The notes beneath the pieces are model-generated. The model was not told where the DNA came from, made no database searches, and saw only the letters and a program-made list of their open reading frames with translations. A stretch of DNA of 64,000 bases from Brachypodium distachyon (Eukaryota; Streptophyta; Magnoliopsida; Poales; Poaceae): contig NC_016131.3 of assembly GCF_000005505.3 (NCBI RefSeq), positions 8,453,501 through 8,517,500 of the forward strand, read 5' to 3'. This document shows, one piece after another, positions 12,690-25,463 of this stretch. Positions within the stretch are counted from its first letter, which is position 1; each line of letters opens with the position of its first letter. Both the position numbers and the translations under genes were made by a program.

Positions 12690-13101
12690 TGTTATGAACG
12701 CGACAACCAAGAATGAAGAACGAAGAAGAAATCACAGTACAAGGACACACGGATTTAATGTGGAAAACCCTCTCAAACAACGAGAGGGAAAAACCACGGA
12801 CGCCAGCCAGCGAAATTTCACTATATGGGAGTGTTTACAACGCCAGGGAGATTTCACGAACTCAACTCGTGCGAACTCAGCCCAAAACGGCGGCATACAA
12901 GGGGTATATATAGTAGGAGCATTAGGGCAAGTCAGATCCGTAATGGGCACACCGGAAGTTCCAGTTGGAGGCCGGAAGTTCCGCTTATTCTTGAATATCC
13001 GGAATTTCCGAGCAAGTTCCGCAATTTCCTGAAAAGTAATAGAGAGCCTCCGAAGGTTTGACCGGAACTTCCGGCCACTGGAATTTGGATCACATCCAAC
13101 A
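12690..13101 (-). repeat. 3' LTR of the first Copia element
   Basis: 412 bp, TG...CA. It aligns with 17118-17573. A TATA box on the minus strand (complement of GTATATATAG near 12905) fits the direction of transcription. Confidence 0.93.
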
Positions 13102-13277
13102 AACTCCACCTTGAGACAAAATTCCTTCTTATAGCAAATTCCTCCTTGTAGCACGAACAGCAACAACTCCTGAAACAAAGAAAAAACTTTCGGCGCCAAC
13201 AGCCACTAGGGGTTAAACAGTTATACCAACTAAGCTTGAGCATAGCTCAAACTTAGCAATAGGAACATGCTTTGTCA

Positions 13278-16200
13278 TCAAATTAGCAGGATTATCATGA
13301 TTGTCATCACATCTTGACAAAGCTCAGCATATAAACCCTTCAACCAAACAGGTTCTTTGCAAGATTCAGCAATAGCCATATATTCTGCTTCGGTTGTAGA
13401 TTGAGCAACAACTGGTTGTAGTGTTGCCTTCCAACTCACAGCACATCCACCTACCGCGAACACATAACCTGTGAGAGATCTCCTCTTATCCAAGTCGGCA
13501 GCAAAATCTGAATCCACATAGCCAGCGAGTCCCTCATCAGTCTTGCCAAACTTCAAGCAAGCATTGGATGTGCCACGGAGGTACCTGAAAATCCACTGAA
13601 CAGCTTTCCAATGTTCTTTACCGGAATTAGCCATGTAACGACTGACCAAACTCATAGCATATGATAAATCAGGACGTGAACAAACCATGGCATACATCAA
13701 GGAACCAACAGCACCAGAATAGGAAACTCGTGACATATACTCAATATCTTCATCAGAAGTAGGACATTGCAACATTGACAACTTGAAATGAGAAGCAATA
13801 AGAGTACTAACACACTTTGCATCATGCATATTAAAACGATGAAGTACTTTCTCAATGTAACTTTGCTGACTAAGAAATAGCAACCTAGATTTTCTGTCCC
13901 TTTTAATTTCTATACATAGGGTTTTCTTAGCAGCACCAAGATCCTTCATCTCGAATTCACTACTTAGTTGTGACTTTAAAGTAGTGATTACTTTCATGCT
14001 CTTGGCAGCAATTAACATATCATCAACATATAGCAGCAAGTATATAGGTGATCCATCAACAAATTTAATGTAGACAAAACTGTCATACTAAGATCTACTA
14101 AAGCCACATGAGATCATAAATGAATCAAACATTTTATACCACTGTGTAGGAGATTGCTTCAAACCATAAAAAGACTTTTTCAACTTGCAAACAAACTCCT
14201 CTTTACCAGGAACTATGAACCCCTCAGGCTGGTCCATGTATATTTCCTCCTCAAGCTCTCCATGCAAAAATGCAGTCTTCACATCTAACTGCTCAAGCTC
14301 AAGACCATGCATAGCAACAATACCAAAAAAAGTATGGATGTATTTATGTTTTACCACTGGAGAGAACACACCATTGTAATCAATACATGGTATTTGACTG
14401 AAACCTTTTGCCACTAACCTTGCCTTAAACCTCATAGGCTCATTAGGAGACAAACCCTCCTTTTTCTTGAAAATCTATTTGCAGCGAACGGCCTTCTTTT
14501 GTTTAGGAAAGGGCACAACATTCCATATGCCATTCTTCTCAAGGGATTGCATTTCCTCTTGCATGGCAGACAACCACTTCACACGGTCGCCGCAAACAAC
14601 TGCTTCATTATATGTGGCCGGTTCACCATCAAGCTCCACATGTTCTGCAACTCAAAGCATAATAGACAAGATCACACTCTTCAATTAAACGTGGGCGAGG
14701 ACCTTTATTTCTCTTCGGACGGTTAGCTGCAATAGACTGTGTGGGTTGCTGCAAAACAGGTGGTGAGGGTGGAACAATATCATCATTGTTCCCATCATCA
14801 TTACCATGATCAACCTGAGAATTATTGTTGTCAACAATTTCAAACGTGCTCCACCTGCACTTTAAGTCTCTCCTCTTCAATGCGAGAGGCATCAGTGGAC
14901 AAAGTATCATGATACATAACTTTTTTTTATTAAAAACAACATTCCTGCTCAGCAAAATCTTTTTGGCTTCAGGATTCCACAACCTGAAAGCTTTAACTCC
15001 AGAACCATAGCCAAGAAAAATGCACTTAACAGCTCTAGGCTCTAGCTTTCCATTATCAACGTGAGCATAAGCGATGCAACCGAAAACTCTCAACTGTGAA
15101 TAATCAGTGGGTTTACCAGACCATACCTCAATGGGAGTTTTCTTGTCAAGTGGAATAGAAGGTGACCTGTTTATGAGGTAGCATGCGGTGAAAGCTGCCT
15201 CAGCCCAAAAACGTCTGCCCAAACCTGCATTGGACAGCATGCAATGGGCCCTCGATATGATGGTTTTGTTCATGCGCTCAGCCACACCATTTTGCTGTGG
15301 AGTACGGGCAATCGTGTAGTGCCTAACAACACCATCGTTACTGCAAAACTCCTCAAACTCATCAGAAACAAATTCACCACCATTATCAGTACGCAAAGTT
15401 TTTACCTTCCTTTCAGTTTGCTTTTCGACCATAGCTTTCCACTTCTTAAAAGCACCAAGAACATCAGACTTGTGTTTCAGAAAATAAGACCAAACTTTTC
15501 TTGAGTAATCATCAATAATGGTAAGCATGTAATTAGCACCACCGATAGAATTCTTACGAGAGGGTCGCCAAACATCAGCATGCACATAATCTAATATGCC
15601 TTTGGTGGTATGAACGGAAAAAATGAACTTAACCCTTTTGTGCTTACCATAAACGCAATGCTCACAAAACTCAAGCTTACTCAAGTTGCAGCCATCGATG
15701 AGCTCTCTCTTGACCAACTCTGCCATCGTATGTTCACTCATATGCCCAAGACGCATATGCCACAGATTCGTTTTTGCATAATCATCAGAATCATTAGGTG
15801 TAACGGCAGCAGCAAAACCAGGCAAAGTGCTACCTCTAAGAACATATAATTTGGCAGAATTCATATCACCTATCATGTGAATGAGAGAACCTCTAGATAC
15901 CTTCAAAAGTCTATGCCCTCCGGCGTACTTGTACCCGTCACAATCCATGGTACTAAGTGAGATCGAATTTCTTGCCATGCTTGGTATGTGCTTCACCTCT
16001 TTCAGCGTACGTGTCATGCCATCATGGGTCTTGATCTGAACGGACCCAACACCAACAATATGACAAGGATTGTCATTGCCCACACGCACAAAATCTCCAG
16101 TCTGCACAGACTCATAAGAACTGAACCAATCCTTGATACAACAAATATATAAGGAACATGTTGTATCACGAATCCATTCATCATCACGGGAAGCACAAGC

Positions 16201-17076
16201 AGCAAGAACAGTGAGGCATTCACCCTCAGAGCTGTCGGTAGAAACGACAACGGCCTTACCATTTCCATCGGACTTGTCTTTCGGTTTGTAGGTACAGTTC
16301 CTTTTCTCCTTGTTTTGCAGTTTATAACAATCCTCAATAACATGATTATTTTTCTTACAATACCTGCAGAACTTATCTTTTCCTCAGGACTTTGAACGAG
16401 CTTTTCCGTCCCGGCTCTTATCTCGGTTGCCATAGTTGTTTTTCCTCTTCTCGGTCCTGCCACGAACCTGCAGAGCTTCTGCCTTTGACGACGACCCATC
16501 AGTCTGCACCATAGACTTCATCTTTTCTTTCTGTCTAAGTGCTTCTAAAACCTCATTAAGGGTTAGAGAGTCATGGCTATAAAGAATTGAATCGTGGAAA
16601 TTTGTATAGGAACTAGGCAACGAGCATAAGAGTAAGATGGCTAAATCCTCATCATCATACTTAACCTCCAAAGCTTGCAAGTCAGAAACTATCTCTCAAA
16701 AGGCAGTTATATGAGATATTACCGATCCACCTTCTTGCAGCTTATAGGTGAACAACTTCATCTTTACATACATCTTACTGGTTAGATCTTTAGACATGCA
16801 GATCGATTCTAGTTTCAGCCACAGGGCTGCTGCGGATTTTTCCTCCAACACATCCTGCAAAATATTATTGGATAGATGAAGTTGAATCAATGACAAAGCC
16901 TTACGATCTTTGCGTTTCTCTTCGGCAGTCCACTCCTTTTCATCCTTCTTGCCGAAGGAATCAAGCGCTTCATCCAAATCTGAAGTTTGGGCGAGAATCG
17001 CCCGCATCTTCACTTGCCACAACGAGAATCGTGTGGTGTAGTCCAACTGCGGCAGATCGAACTTCAAGGTAGACAT
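13278..17076 (-). pseudogene. Copia gag-pol polyprotein, broken
   Basis: Gag starts at 17076 (MSTLKFDLPQLDY). Next come the UBN2-like gag core, a CCHC-type zinc knuckle near 16350, protease, integrase (WHMRLGHMSE, HADVWRP, RTDNGGEF, NGVAERMN), reverse transcriptase (VKTAFLHGELEEE, LYVDDM) and RNase H (YVDSDFAADLDKR, STTEAEYM). In-frame stops lie near 16692, 16385 and 14086, and the frame changes between integrase and RT (about 14460-14640). The protease motif, normally D-[ST]-G, reads D-T-T (WIRDTTCS, near 16170), so the active-site Gly is lost. The RT YVDD and integrase acidic residues remain. The element cannot move by itself. Confidence 0.9.
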
Positions 17077-17103
17077 GTCGCAAAACCCTAGGCGGAACCT
17101 GGG

Positions 17104-17115
17104 GCTCTGATACCA
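17104..17115 (-). other. Primer-binding site for initiator tRNA-Met
   Basis: On the minus strand this reads TGGTATCAGAGC, two bases after the end of the 5' LTR. It is the standard Copia primer site and fixes the element's orientation. Confidence 0.92.
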
Positions 17116-17117
17116 CT

Positions 17118-17573
17118 TGTTATGAACGCGACAAGCAAGAATGAAGAACGAAGAAGAAATCATAGCACAAGGACACGCGGATTTAACGTGGAAAACCCTC
17201 TCAAACAACGAGAGGGAAAAACCATGGACGCCAACCAGCGAAACTTCACTATATGAGAGTGTTACAACGCCAGGGAGATTTCACGAACTCAAATCGTGCG
17301 AACTCAGCCCAAAACGGCGGCATACAAGGGGTATATATAGCAAGAGCTTTAGGGCAAGTCAGATCTGTAACGGGCACAGGAAGTTCCGGTTGGAGGCTGG
17401 AAGTTCTTATTCTAGAATATCCGGAAGTTCCGCAGCAAGTTCCGCAAGTTCCCGAAAAGTAATAGAGAGCATCCGAAGGTTCGGTCGGAAGTTGGGCCGG
17501 AAGTTTCGGCACCTGGAATGGCTGGAAGTTGGACCGAAACTTCCGGCCACTGGAATTTGGATCACATCCAACA
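17118..17573 (-). repeat. 5' LTR of the first Copia element
   Basis: 456 bp. The extra length relative to the other LTR lies near 17485-17545, where GGAAGTT-type motifs are repeated. Confidence 0.93.
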
Positions 17574-17578
17574 TTTCC

Positions 17579-18030
17579 TTGGTATTGGTATCAACATTTC
17601 ATCTTGCTACCAGTAATTTAGTATTAAATAATTTTTAGAGATATTAAATCATTATTTGTTCTCTCTCTTTTTTTCTGTAATTTTTTTAGATTTTTTGTGT
17701 GTGCTTTGGTCACACCATTTCTCGAGAGGGGCCAGTCCAGTCAAGCCCACCCCAGCGCCCCAGCCTCAGCCCGAATGCCATCCGCAACAAGTGGAGTGCC
17801 TGGTGTTGTGTCGTGGCTTCGGTTTACTTGTCTGAGTGTGAATTGGTCGCCGTCCTCCTAGCGCCCGCCTCCTCCAGTCCTCCAGGCCATTGGCGAGACG
17901 GGGAGGCGATCGGCCGCGGCATTCCGCACCAGCGATCCTCACCGACGCCGTCGGCTCCGGAATCCGTATCTTCCTCACCAAGCACCGTCCGCCGCCGCCT
18001 CCTCTCTGTCCACGCTCGCAGACATAAGTC
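17579..18030. other. GC-rich stretch upstream of the DRM pseudogene
   Basis: From about 17700 the sequence is GC-rich and resembles a grass promoter/5' leader region. It is cut off from the DRM leader (19367 onward) by the solo LTR at 18036-19361. I see no convincing coding sequence. Confidence 0.35.
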
Positions 18031-18035
18031 TCCAG

Positions 18036-19361
18036 TGAAGGGGCGCGTAGAGATAAACAAAACTTTTCCTACGCGAACTCCCAAGATCTAGCCGAGGTAG
18101 AAGGCCACGAGGATTACCACTAGACGCGCAGTTGCGGATTATCGATGCGGCGTCTTGATGCAGTGCAGTCCCTCGATCCGATCCAGCCGATCCAATCCCG
18201 CGATCGTCGAAGTGCTGAACGTACAGCACCTCTGCCGGTATCCACACGTGCGAGGAGGAGCTCCGGCGGCGGACTGCTAGGTCCGGTGCGACGGTTGAAC
18301 TGAATCGGGCTAGGGTTCTCAACGCATGAGAGTGGAAAAACCGTGCCCCTTAGGCATCCCACGCCCCTGCTTATATATCGAGTGGAAGTAGGCTCCAAGC
18401 CTTGTGGCCCATCCACCCTGCGAGTCCAACTCGCATTGTCAGCCCAATTCCAGTTCGGGTCCAACCCGACCAAATACTTGCTCCCGCTCTTAAGTGTGTG
18501 ACCCCACAGGCTCATGGTGACTTGGACACGATTGGAGTCCGACTCACAATCGATCAATCGGTAGCGGCTCCTAGCAGAACGTGCCGACTCCCAAGTACCA
18601 TCGAGTCATGACGACGTACCTTCCAATGTGACATACGTCTTAGTCCCTTTTGCCTCACGATATACCTTGTCGAACTATAGGCGATTAATCGTCATCCCTT
18701 TAATAGTTCAACTCTCTTCTCGATCTGTGATATACGATTCATCCGACTAACTCTTAGTCGATCGACCCGGTTAACAGTTAACCAAGTCGCGCATGGCCAT
18801 GCTTCCCGAATCATATCACTCGAGAGGGCCCAGAGAATATCTCTCCAGTCGGAGGGGCAAAATCCCATCTTGGTTATCCACATCACACAGCTTGATTCTC
18901 AGTCAACCCGAACTCTGCCTTTATAACTGCCCTGTTACGGAACAACGTTTGACAGAACCTAAGTTGGTGATCCACAACTCGGATTGTGCGATAACCTCAG
19001 GTCTAAGGATTACATTGATTGAGACATGCAAATGACGACCTACTCGTTGCATCTCAATATGGGTCAGTCCGACTCGCTAAACTCTTTAGCCGAGTCCGTG
19101 TAAACTGGAATGACATCACCATGCCCATGACAAGTGGAACCGAGTCATCAGCCAACTTTCACATTAGTCTAGGTTATGTGTCCAGCACAACCTCAATGAC
19201 TAAGGACAATTTAGTATGAACAACATGAATACATAGTTCCACAATCAAATCACATATTCAATGATACATATCAGATGTTCAAACAAGGACAACTTAATAA
19301 TATTTATGAATACATTGGGAATTACATCATACATGATTGCCTCTAGGGCATATTCCCAACA
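18036..19361 (-). mobile_element. Solo LTR (1.3 kb) with TSD TCCAG
   Basis: Begins TGAAGGGG and ends CCCAACA on the plus strand, with a perfect 5-bp duplication TCCAG at 18031-18035 and 19362-19366. Read on the minus strand it starts TGTTGGGAATATGCCC and has a TATA box (GATATATAAG near 18375), so the sense is probably minus. There is no internal domain, so it arose by LTR-LTR recombination. It split the GC-rich region upstream of DRM. Confidence 0.85.
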
Positions 19362-19366
19362 TCCAG

Positions 19367-19687
19367 CACAACCACAGCCATGCCATCCGCCACCTCATCA
19401 TCGTGAGCTCTCTCTCACCTCCCTTGTCTCTCGTACGCTTAGGTCTCAGTTTGGAAGGACTCTGGAATGCTGGGAATTTTGTGAGAGTGTTTCCGTAAGC
19501 TGCCCTAAATTTAAATATTGTTTTTATTTTTCGGGGTTTCTTGGACTCGCTTTCTAGTGCTGAATCAACAGAAGCTTTCGCCTTGCAGGCTGGTCAGGAA
19601 GCAATCTATCCCCCGGTTATAGAGCGACCAACCAGATGCTCGTGCACGCCGCGCCAGAGGGAGCTAGAGAGGCGTCTTGCGGCAACA
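19367..19687 (+). promoter_or_regulatory. Probable 5' leader region of the DRM pseudogene
   Basis: CT-rich sequence ending at the ATG that joins, across intron 1, to the DRM N-terminus. No clear TATA box. The leader could extend left of the solo LTR. Confidence 0.35.
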
Positions 19688-22600
19688 ATGGTAGTAAGCT
19701 CTCCTCTTCCCTCTTCTGTCAGTCTAGGGTTATTCTTGTATGTTTCTGTGGCGGCAATTTGTTTTGTATCTGGGAATCTGATGTGAGGTGGGGTGTGGAG
19801 GAAGGGTATGGTTTGTGTTAGATCGAAAATGATGCCTTTTTTTCTTTCTTTCTTTGATGCGTTCTAAACCCTCAAACAGTATGCTGCTGTGCTGATTGGG
19901 CATATGAGGTTTTCATTGTCATATCGGTTTGCTGCGCAGTATGCCAGTATGAAACGCTACTTAGGATGTCAGACTCTTGAGTATGTAACCTCGTTTAGTA
20001 TAAATTGTAGGCTAGTTTGACCCTTGCAGAAACGGATCACCATAACACTTATGTTAGTTATGCAGAAGCAGACGATAAAGTTGCCTTTTTCTTTTGTTTT
20101 TTGTTGAAGTGTAAACTATATGATGCTCAATGTAATGTTTCCATTGAAGCCAACTGAATCAACAAGGATACTGGAGAGGGCTAATTGTTATATCATCTCA
20201 GGACCATTGAGATAATGTGTGTGGTATTTGTTCAGAACTTTATCTAAAAAAATGTTCAGAACTTCACAGTACTTCAGCCACTTCTGCAGGTGGACTTTAC
20301 ATGTTCTGCATGCAACAGTTAGTTGTTGTCACAACCGAAATTGAGCATGTTTTGTGGACAGAAGTCACACCAACGTTAATTAGTTGTTGTCACAACCAAA
20401 ATTGAGCATGTTTTGTGGATAGAAGTCGCACCAACATTAATTATTCTTTGGTTTTGTTTCCTTCGTGTATGAATTTCTTTATGTTGATATAGGAACTGGG
20501 GTTATTTGTAGCTGTGTATATTGAAGTATGAATAAAATGGAACCTCATCAAAAAGGCTACTCTTTATGAAACACTATGGTCTGAAAGAATAATTAATGTT
20601 GGTGCAATATGGATGGTAGGGTGGTAATAGAATCTGTGGGCATGAGTTGTAACATTTGATCTCCTTTTCGAAAGAAAAAACGAAGTTTCACTGCCATTTT
20701 GCTGCAGGCACACAAAATCTCCTGAAATCTGAAAACTTTGGTTTGTCAATATTTTGAGCAGACACAAAATGAGATCTTGAACAAGGTCAAACCCATAGAT
20801 AGTAATGTTTAGCAATACCAATTTCAAAGCTAAGCATGAAATATATGTTATGGTTGTGATTGCATGCAGTGAACTGTGTACATGGTTTGACATGGGATGG
20901 AAATGGAGGGGGCTGATTATCTACTGGACTGAAAAAAAGATGCCATTTTTTCTTTCTTTCTTGACGCATTGTTGTGCACTAGGCTGTGCAGATTCGTGTT
21001 TCAGTTTCAGTTGTGATGTCACATGGCTATTGTGGGCCCTGGTCCAGTGTGCCACGCCCTAGCGCTATTTTCTCTTCTCTATGTTGGCATTGCTGGTGGT
21101 TTGCTTTCACTGTTATTCAGAGTGTTTGAGATGTGGTGCAACTCTTGTTGCAGGTCTTGGTTAGTGATAGCAACGACAGTGATGAGTTCGAGTGGGATGA
21201 GGACAGGGATGATGAGGCTAGGGTCTCATCTTCTCCGGCCTTGAGAAACTCTGATGTTCCTGGTCCATCCACGCTGGTGTGGCAGGTAATTGATAGAAAT
21301 GGGTGTCTTTTAGCACAACTGCAGAAAAGCTAGTCATGGCTCTTAAAAGGTTATTATTTTGATATGATTATGATCATGTTGTGATGGTTGTTAATGATCT
21401 AAAGGATGCTGGTGGAAGGGCCAACGGGGCAGCGCCATCTGCTTCTTCAGTTGGGAAATTTGTGGGAATGGGTTTCCCAAAAGAGATGGTCTTGAAGGGC
21501 ATCAAGGAGATTGGTAATACAAGAAGTAATCGGTTTCATATTATTATGCTACTTGTATTTTTGCACCTCTGGTTTCCAACTGTTGGTTTTGCTTTCAGGG
21601 GACAGGGATCCAAATGCGTTGGTTGAGCTGCTACTCACATACAAGGTATTTGTTGATGTCCTCACATTTCTAAGTTTATTTGATGATCCTCTTGCCGCAT
21701 GGTGGGAAGGACAGTATGTCACGACTGGCATGTGAAATGCAGGCACTAGGTGATTTCCCCCCAGTGGGTAACTGCTCTACTAGTTCTAGATGCATCCCCC
21801 AGAGTGTTGAAGATAACGATGACGACGATTTGACTTCTGAAGACTGGGATGAAAGTGATGCTGCTGCAGAGAGGGATCATATCCCTATCTCTGATGGTTC
21901 TGGTTATGAGGTAGATGTCTAGTATATGGAGTTTTGCCGATGAAGTATTGCATTGAGTTTATCCATACAACATTAACTTTCTTGTAGTATGCATTCTCAA
22001 ACAACACTGCCGGACCACAAATTGAGTCCTTAAATAGTTGCTCGTTAAATATTTTTTGTTCCTCGGGTAGTCTGCTCGATTCATTTCTTGACCCCCACCC
22101 TCCTTCCTCAGGTTTTGCATATCTTGTTGTACAACTATATTCATGTAGATACTAGCTATGTAATTGGCACAAAAACGGGCAGTGAGATGTAGAGAGTGCT
22201 TTCTAATATCTGTTTTTGCTATGCTTTTCTGCAGGATTTCCTACAAGAGATGTCACAGATGGACAAGAAGATCAAGTATTTGGTGAGCATGGGATTTCCT
22301 GAAAATGAAGCAAACATGGCCATTACAAGATGTGGTTCGGACGCTGCTATCTCAGTTTTGGTTGATTTGATCTATGCATCGGAGTATGTTGTAGTTTGTT
22401 GTACATGTGATTAAAAATTATTTCGCTCTTAATTTTGATGGATTGACTCCGGAATTTATTTCCAGGTTACAGAGGAGAATTGCTTCAATTCCTCTGTGGA
22501 GAGAAAGAAAGCAAGATTCATTGAAGATGGCAAGAAAAGGAAAGAAAAGATATGGAAGCAGAGCACAACGGTATCAACCCCCTTTGGATGGTGTCCATGA

Positions 22601-23646
22601 ATAGCCATTGCGTCTCCCAAATCCAATGGTTGGATTTGGTCTGCCTGGTGAGCGGCTACAGTTGGTGACTAGAAGGCTTCCTGCACTGGCTATTGGACCA
22701 CCATTTTTTTACTTTGAAAATGTGGCATGAACTCCAAAAGGGTCCTGGGAAATCATCTCAAGATCCTATATGACATTGAGCCAGAGTTTGTCGATTCCAA
22801 GTTCTTCTGTGCTGCTATCAGGCAAAGAGGTTACATCCATAATCTGCCAATTGAGGGTAGGTTCCCTATCCTTCCCCTCCCTCCAAAGACCATACTTGAG
22901 GCCTTCCCCCAGTTTAAGAAGTGGTGGCCTTCCTGTGATTCTAGAGAATAGTTCAATTGCTTGCTGACATGTGTAGGAAGTGCAAAGTTGGCAGAACGGA
23001 TTCACCGTGCTCTTTCAAAATCTGGTAATCCACCATCTCAAGGTGATCAAGAATATGTCATGAGAGAGTGCAGGAAATGGAATCTTGTGTGAGTTGGAAA
23101 AAAAAAGTTGCTCCTTTGGAGCCTAATGAGATGGAATTGCTACTTGGTTATCCAGCGGACCACACTGGGCAAGTTGCCAAGATGGAGAGATACAAATCTC
23201 TTGGCAATTCATTCCAGGTTGATACGGTAGCGTACCACTTGTCAGTGCTAAAGGAAAAGTTTCCTGGTGGTATTAACGTGTCGTCCCTTTTCACTGGTAT
23301 CGGAGGAGCAGAGGTAGCTCTCCATAGGCTCGGGATACGCCTAAGGGCAGTAGTTTCTGTTGAAATCTCTGAAGTGAGTAGGAGCATTTCCAAGGGTTGG
23401 TGTGATCAGACTCAGACAGGAACGCTGATAGAGATTTATGAAGTGCAGTCTCTCACTGATGATAGAATTGAGTCATTCATCAGAAGACTTGGTAGATTTG
23501 ATTTGGTAATTGGGGGCAGCCCATGCAATAATCTTTCCGGCAGCAACCGGCACCACCGCGTTGGCTTGGATGGTGCACAATCTGCTCTGTTTTACGACTA
23601 CGTGAGGATCTTGAAGTCCGTGAAGTCCACTATGGCAAGAATGTAG
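19688..23646 (+). pseudogene. DRM2-like: DRM-type (domains rearranged) DNA methyltransferase pseudogene
   Basis: DRM proteins carry out de novo cytosine methylation in RNA-directed DNA methylation. The ATG (19688-19690) ends exon 1. Exons follow at 21154-21285, 21405-21513, 21600-21646, 21743-21910, 22235-22383 and from about 22451. They encode SDSNDSDEFEWD, UBA-like segments (FVGMGFPKEMV, YLVSMGFPENEA) and the rearranged catalytic domain: KSLGNSFQVDTVAYHL first, then SLFTGIGGAEVALHRLG and GGSPCNNLSGSNR. The catalytic Cys (PCN) is present. Lesions: the exon 22235-22383 junction has lost a base; the frame slips near 22585, 22755 and in the A-run at 23098-23106; stops are at 22602-22604, 22728-22730, 22949-22951 and 23090-23092. 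Introns are kept, so this is a decayed gene copy, not a processed one. The natural C-terminus is reached. Confidence 0.88.
20319..20440. repeat. 61-bp tandem repeat in DRM pseudogene intron 1
   Basis: Two copies of a unit starting TTAGTTGTTGTCACAACC (20319-20379 and 20380-20440) differ at a few bases. Confidence 0.85.
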
Positions 23647-23769
23647 GATACTGACTGTTGTGCATGTTCCTACTTTATTTAAGTTTGAAACACCGAGTTG
23701 ATGTGGAGGAAGTTCATTTGAGATACCGATCAGATAAACTTGTAGGTCTGTGTTTGTTGCTGCTAATTA

Positions 23770-23811
23770 CTCCCTCTGATCCTAAATTCTTGTCGTGGTT
23801 TTAGTTGGGAG
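23770..23811. mobile_element. Deleted Stowaway-like MITE
   Basis: A 42-bp block, CTCCCTCTGATCC to TTGGGAG, flanked by TA on both sides (23768-23769 and 23812-23813). It is much shorter than usual, so it is probably an internally deleted copy. Confidence 0.45.
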
Positions 23812-24307
23812 TAGTATTTTGTTACCTGCTGGTCTTCATTCGAGAGAAGAGAAACTTGTTCTGATCTTTATGAATACCTAATTTACTGTTGTTTGATTTA
23901 CTGACACAAATATCTGAATCTGGAATTCTAGATTGTAACTAGCTATATGCAGACACCGTGGTTTCTTCGCTTGTCATGTGCTGACACAAAGTTTGTTGAT
24001 ATGGATACTGCATTTTTGTGCATACACAATTTTGTACTGATCACTTGTCAGATGCTGACACTGATAAACAAGGTTACATCCATCGTGGACACGCATTATT
24101 TTTCTTTATAGTCCAATGCTACAAAGTTTTGGATACCTAAAGAGGTCAGTGTGCAGTCAGCCTAACATGTTTTGGATCTCCGTACCGAGATACCTTTGTG
24201 CAGTCTAAAAAGCTAGTCGTGCAATTTGAGATTTGGTGGACTGGGTTGAGTGCACCATGTAAGATTGTATGTTAAAGGATCATGAGTTCATGACTCTGTT
24301 TTACTCA

Positions 24308-25458
24308 TGTGAGATCGAGATAGGCAATCAGAGGGGGGTGAATGATTGCGCGGAAGCAAATTAAAACTTTTCCCAAAAGTTCAAACCCTAAATCACCTTT
24401 CTGTCTGTGATAGTAAAACAGCCTTAACTTTTGATTGGATGAACCAAAAAATAATTATGAGTATGAAAAAGAAAGGTATTGAAATTATCTAACCAACGCA
24501 ACAAGAATCAGCTCAATCGGACGTACCAATCAAAAGATATGATCAAAATAGTAACAACTGACAGAAAGTTACGAGGATTAATCTAAAATCAATTTCGAGG
24601 AATCGCAATTTTCTCTTGATCTCGTGATAAACCTGCAACAAAGTATTATGAACTTGTGATGAACCTGCACCAAAGTGTTAGAAATATCTAGCACGAAGAT
24701 TTCACGAAGATCCGAGAAGAACAGAGATGACACCGCCAACGAATCTCTTTATTGCAACGATGTCGATCGATTACAAAAGATGCAACCATGCATCCAAGAA
24801 CTCTCCAAGAATTGATTTAGATCCAAAGCTCTGAGTTCCCTCACGTCCTTGCTAAAATCCTAGCTAGGACGCTCTCTATTTATAAGAGAAAATTCGCGAC
24901 CCTAAACCGAGTCCGTATCCAACACGAACTCCTCTGTCCCGGTCGGTATTTTGCCCGTGGGGCCCGCATACGACCTCGGATTGAGATGACTCCAAAAGCA
25001 AAGTTGTTCGTCTCGACGACGCGACAACTTTCACGTAGACCACTTTTCCATCCGACGTCATCTTGATGACGCTACTGTTTAATCTTTAAACAGCTCTCAT
25101 CCAGCCACGGCTGGACCTACATATCTTCACGTCGATGCCACTCCGTGCCATCAACTCTTCTTGTGATGTCTTCAAGACTCGACCATCACGTATTGAATAT
25201 CTCCAATACCGTACATATCCGGTATAAACAACTACGACAAACCGGTGCCCTCCCGAATCATCGTAGCCTTCACTTCCATTGTTCCTTCGCACGAACGTCC
25301 CGTATGACCTTGATCCTCGACCTCAGCTTCTCCCAAGCTTCGTCCCTCGATCCCGTCATCGACCACGTTCCTTTAGCTCCGGCAACACCTGAAGGCGAAC
25401 ACACAAATAACCAGTACGAGCACAAGTTCACGACTTGACTCAGGGTAAGTTCCACACA
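24308..25458. mobile_element. Probable solo LTR with TSD ACTCA
   Basis: A 1,151-bp segment starts TGTGAGATCGAGATAGG and ends CCACACA. It is flanked by ACTCA at 24303-24307 and 25459-25463. The early AGAGGGGGGTGAATGA block is a motif I associate with grass LTRs. It contains a TATA-like TATTTATAAG near 24879. No coding domain is present. The ends were chosen from the TG/CA and TSD match. Confidence 0.55.
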
Positions 25459-25463
25459 ACTCA

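Larger units (their letters stand above)
12690..17573 (-). mobile_element. Copia LTR retrotransposon, decayed, minus strand
   Basis: Two LTRs (12690-13101 and 17118-17573) begin TGTTATGAACG and end CATCCAACA, and flank a gag-pol region read on the minus strand. The target duplication TTTCC is perfect (12685-12689 and 17574-17578). The right LTR is the 5' LTR: beside it lies a primer-binding site for initiator tRNA-Met. Beside the left LTR is a purine-rich tract (CAAGGTGGAG in the sense strand). The LTRs differ by many substitutions and about 44 bp of length, so this is an old insertion. The domain order protease-integrase-RT-RNase H identifies Copia. Confidence 0.95.

Noticed and set aside
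17141..17638. 165-residue plus-strand frame in the Copia LTR
   Set aside because: Lies wholly within the LTR and its flank, antisense to the element.
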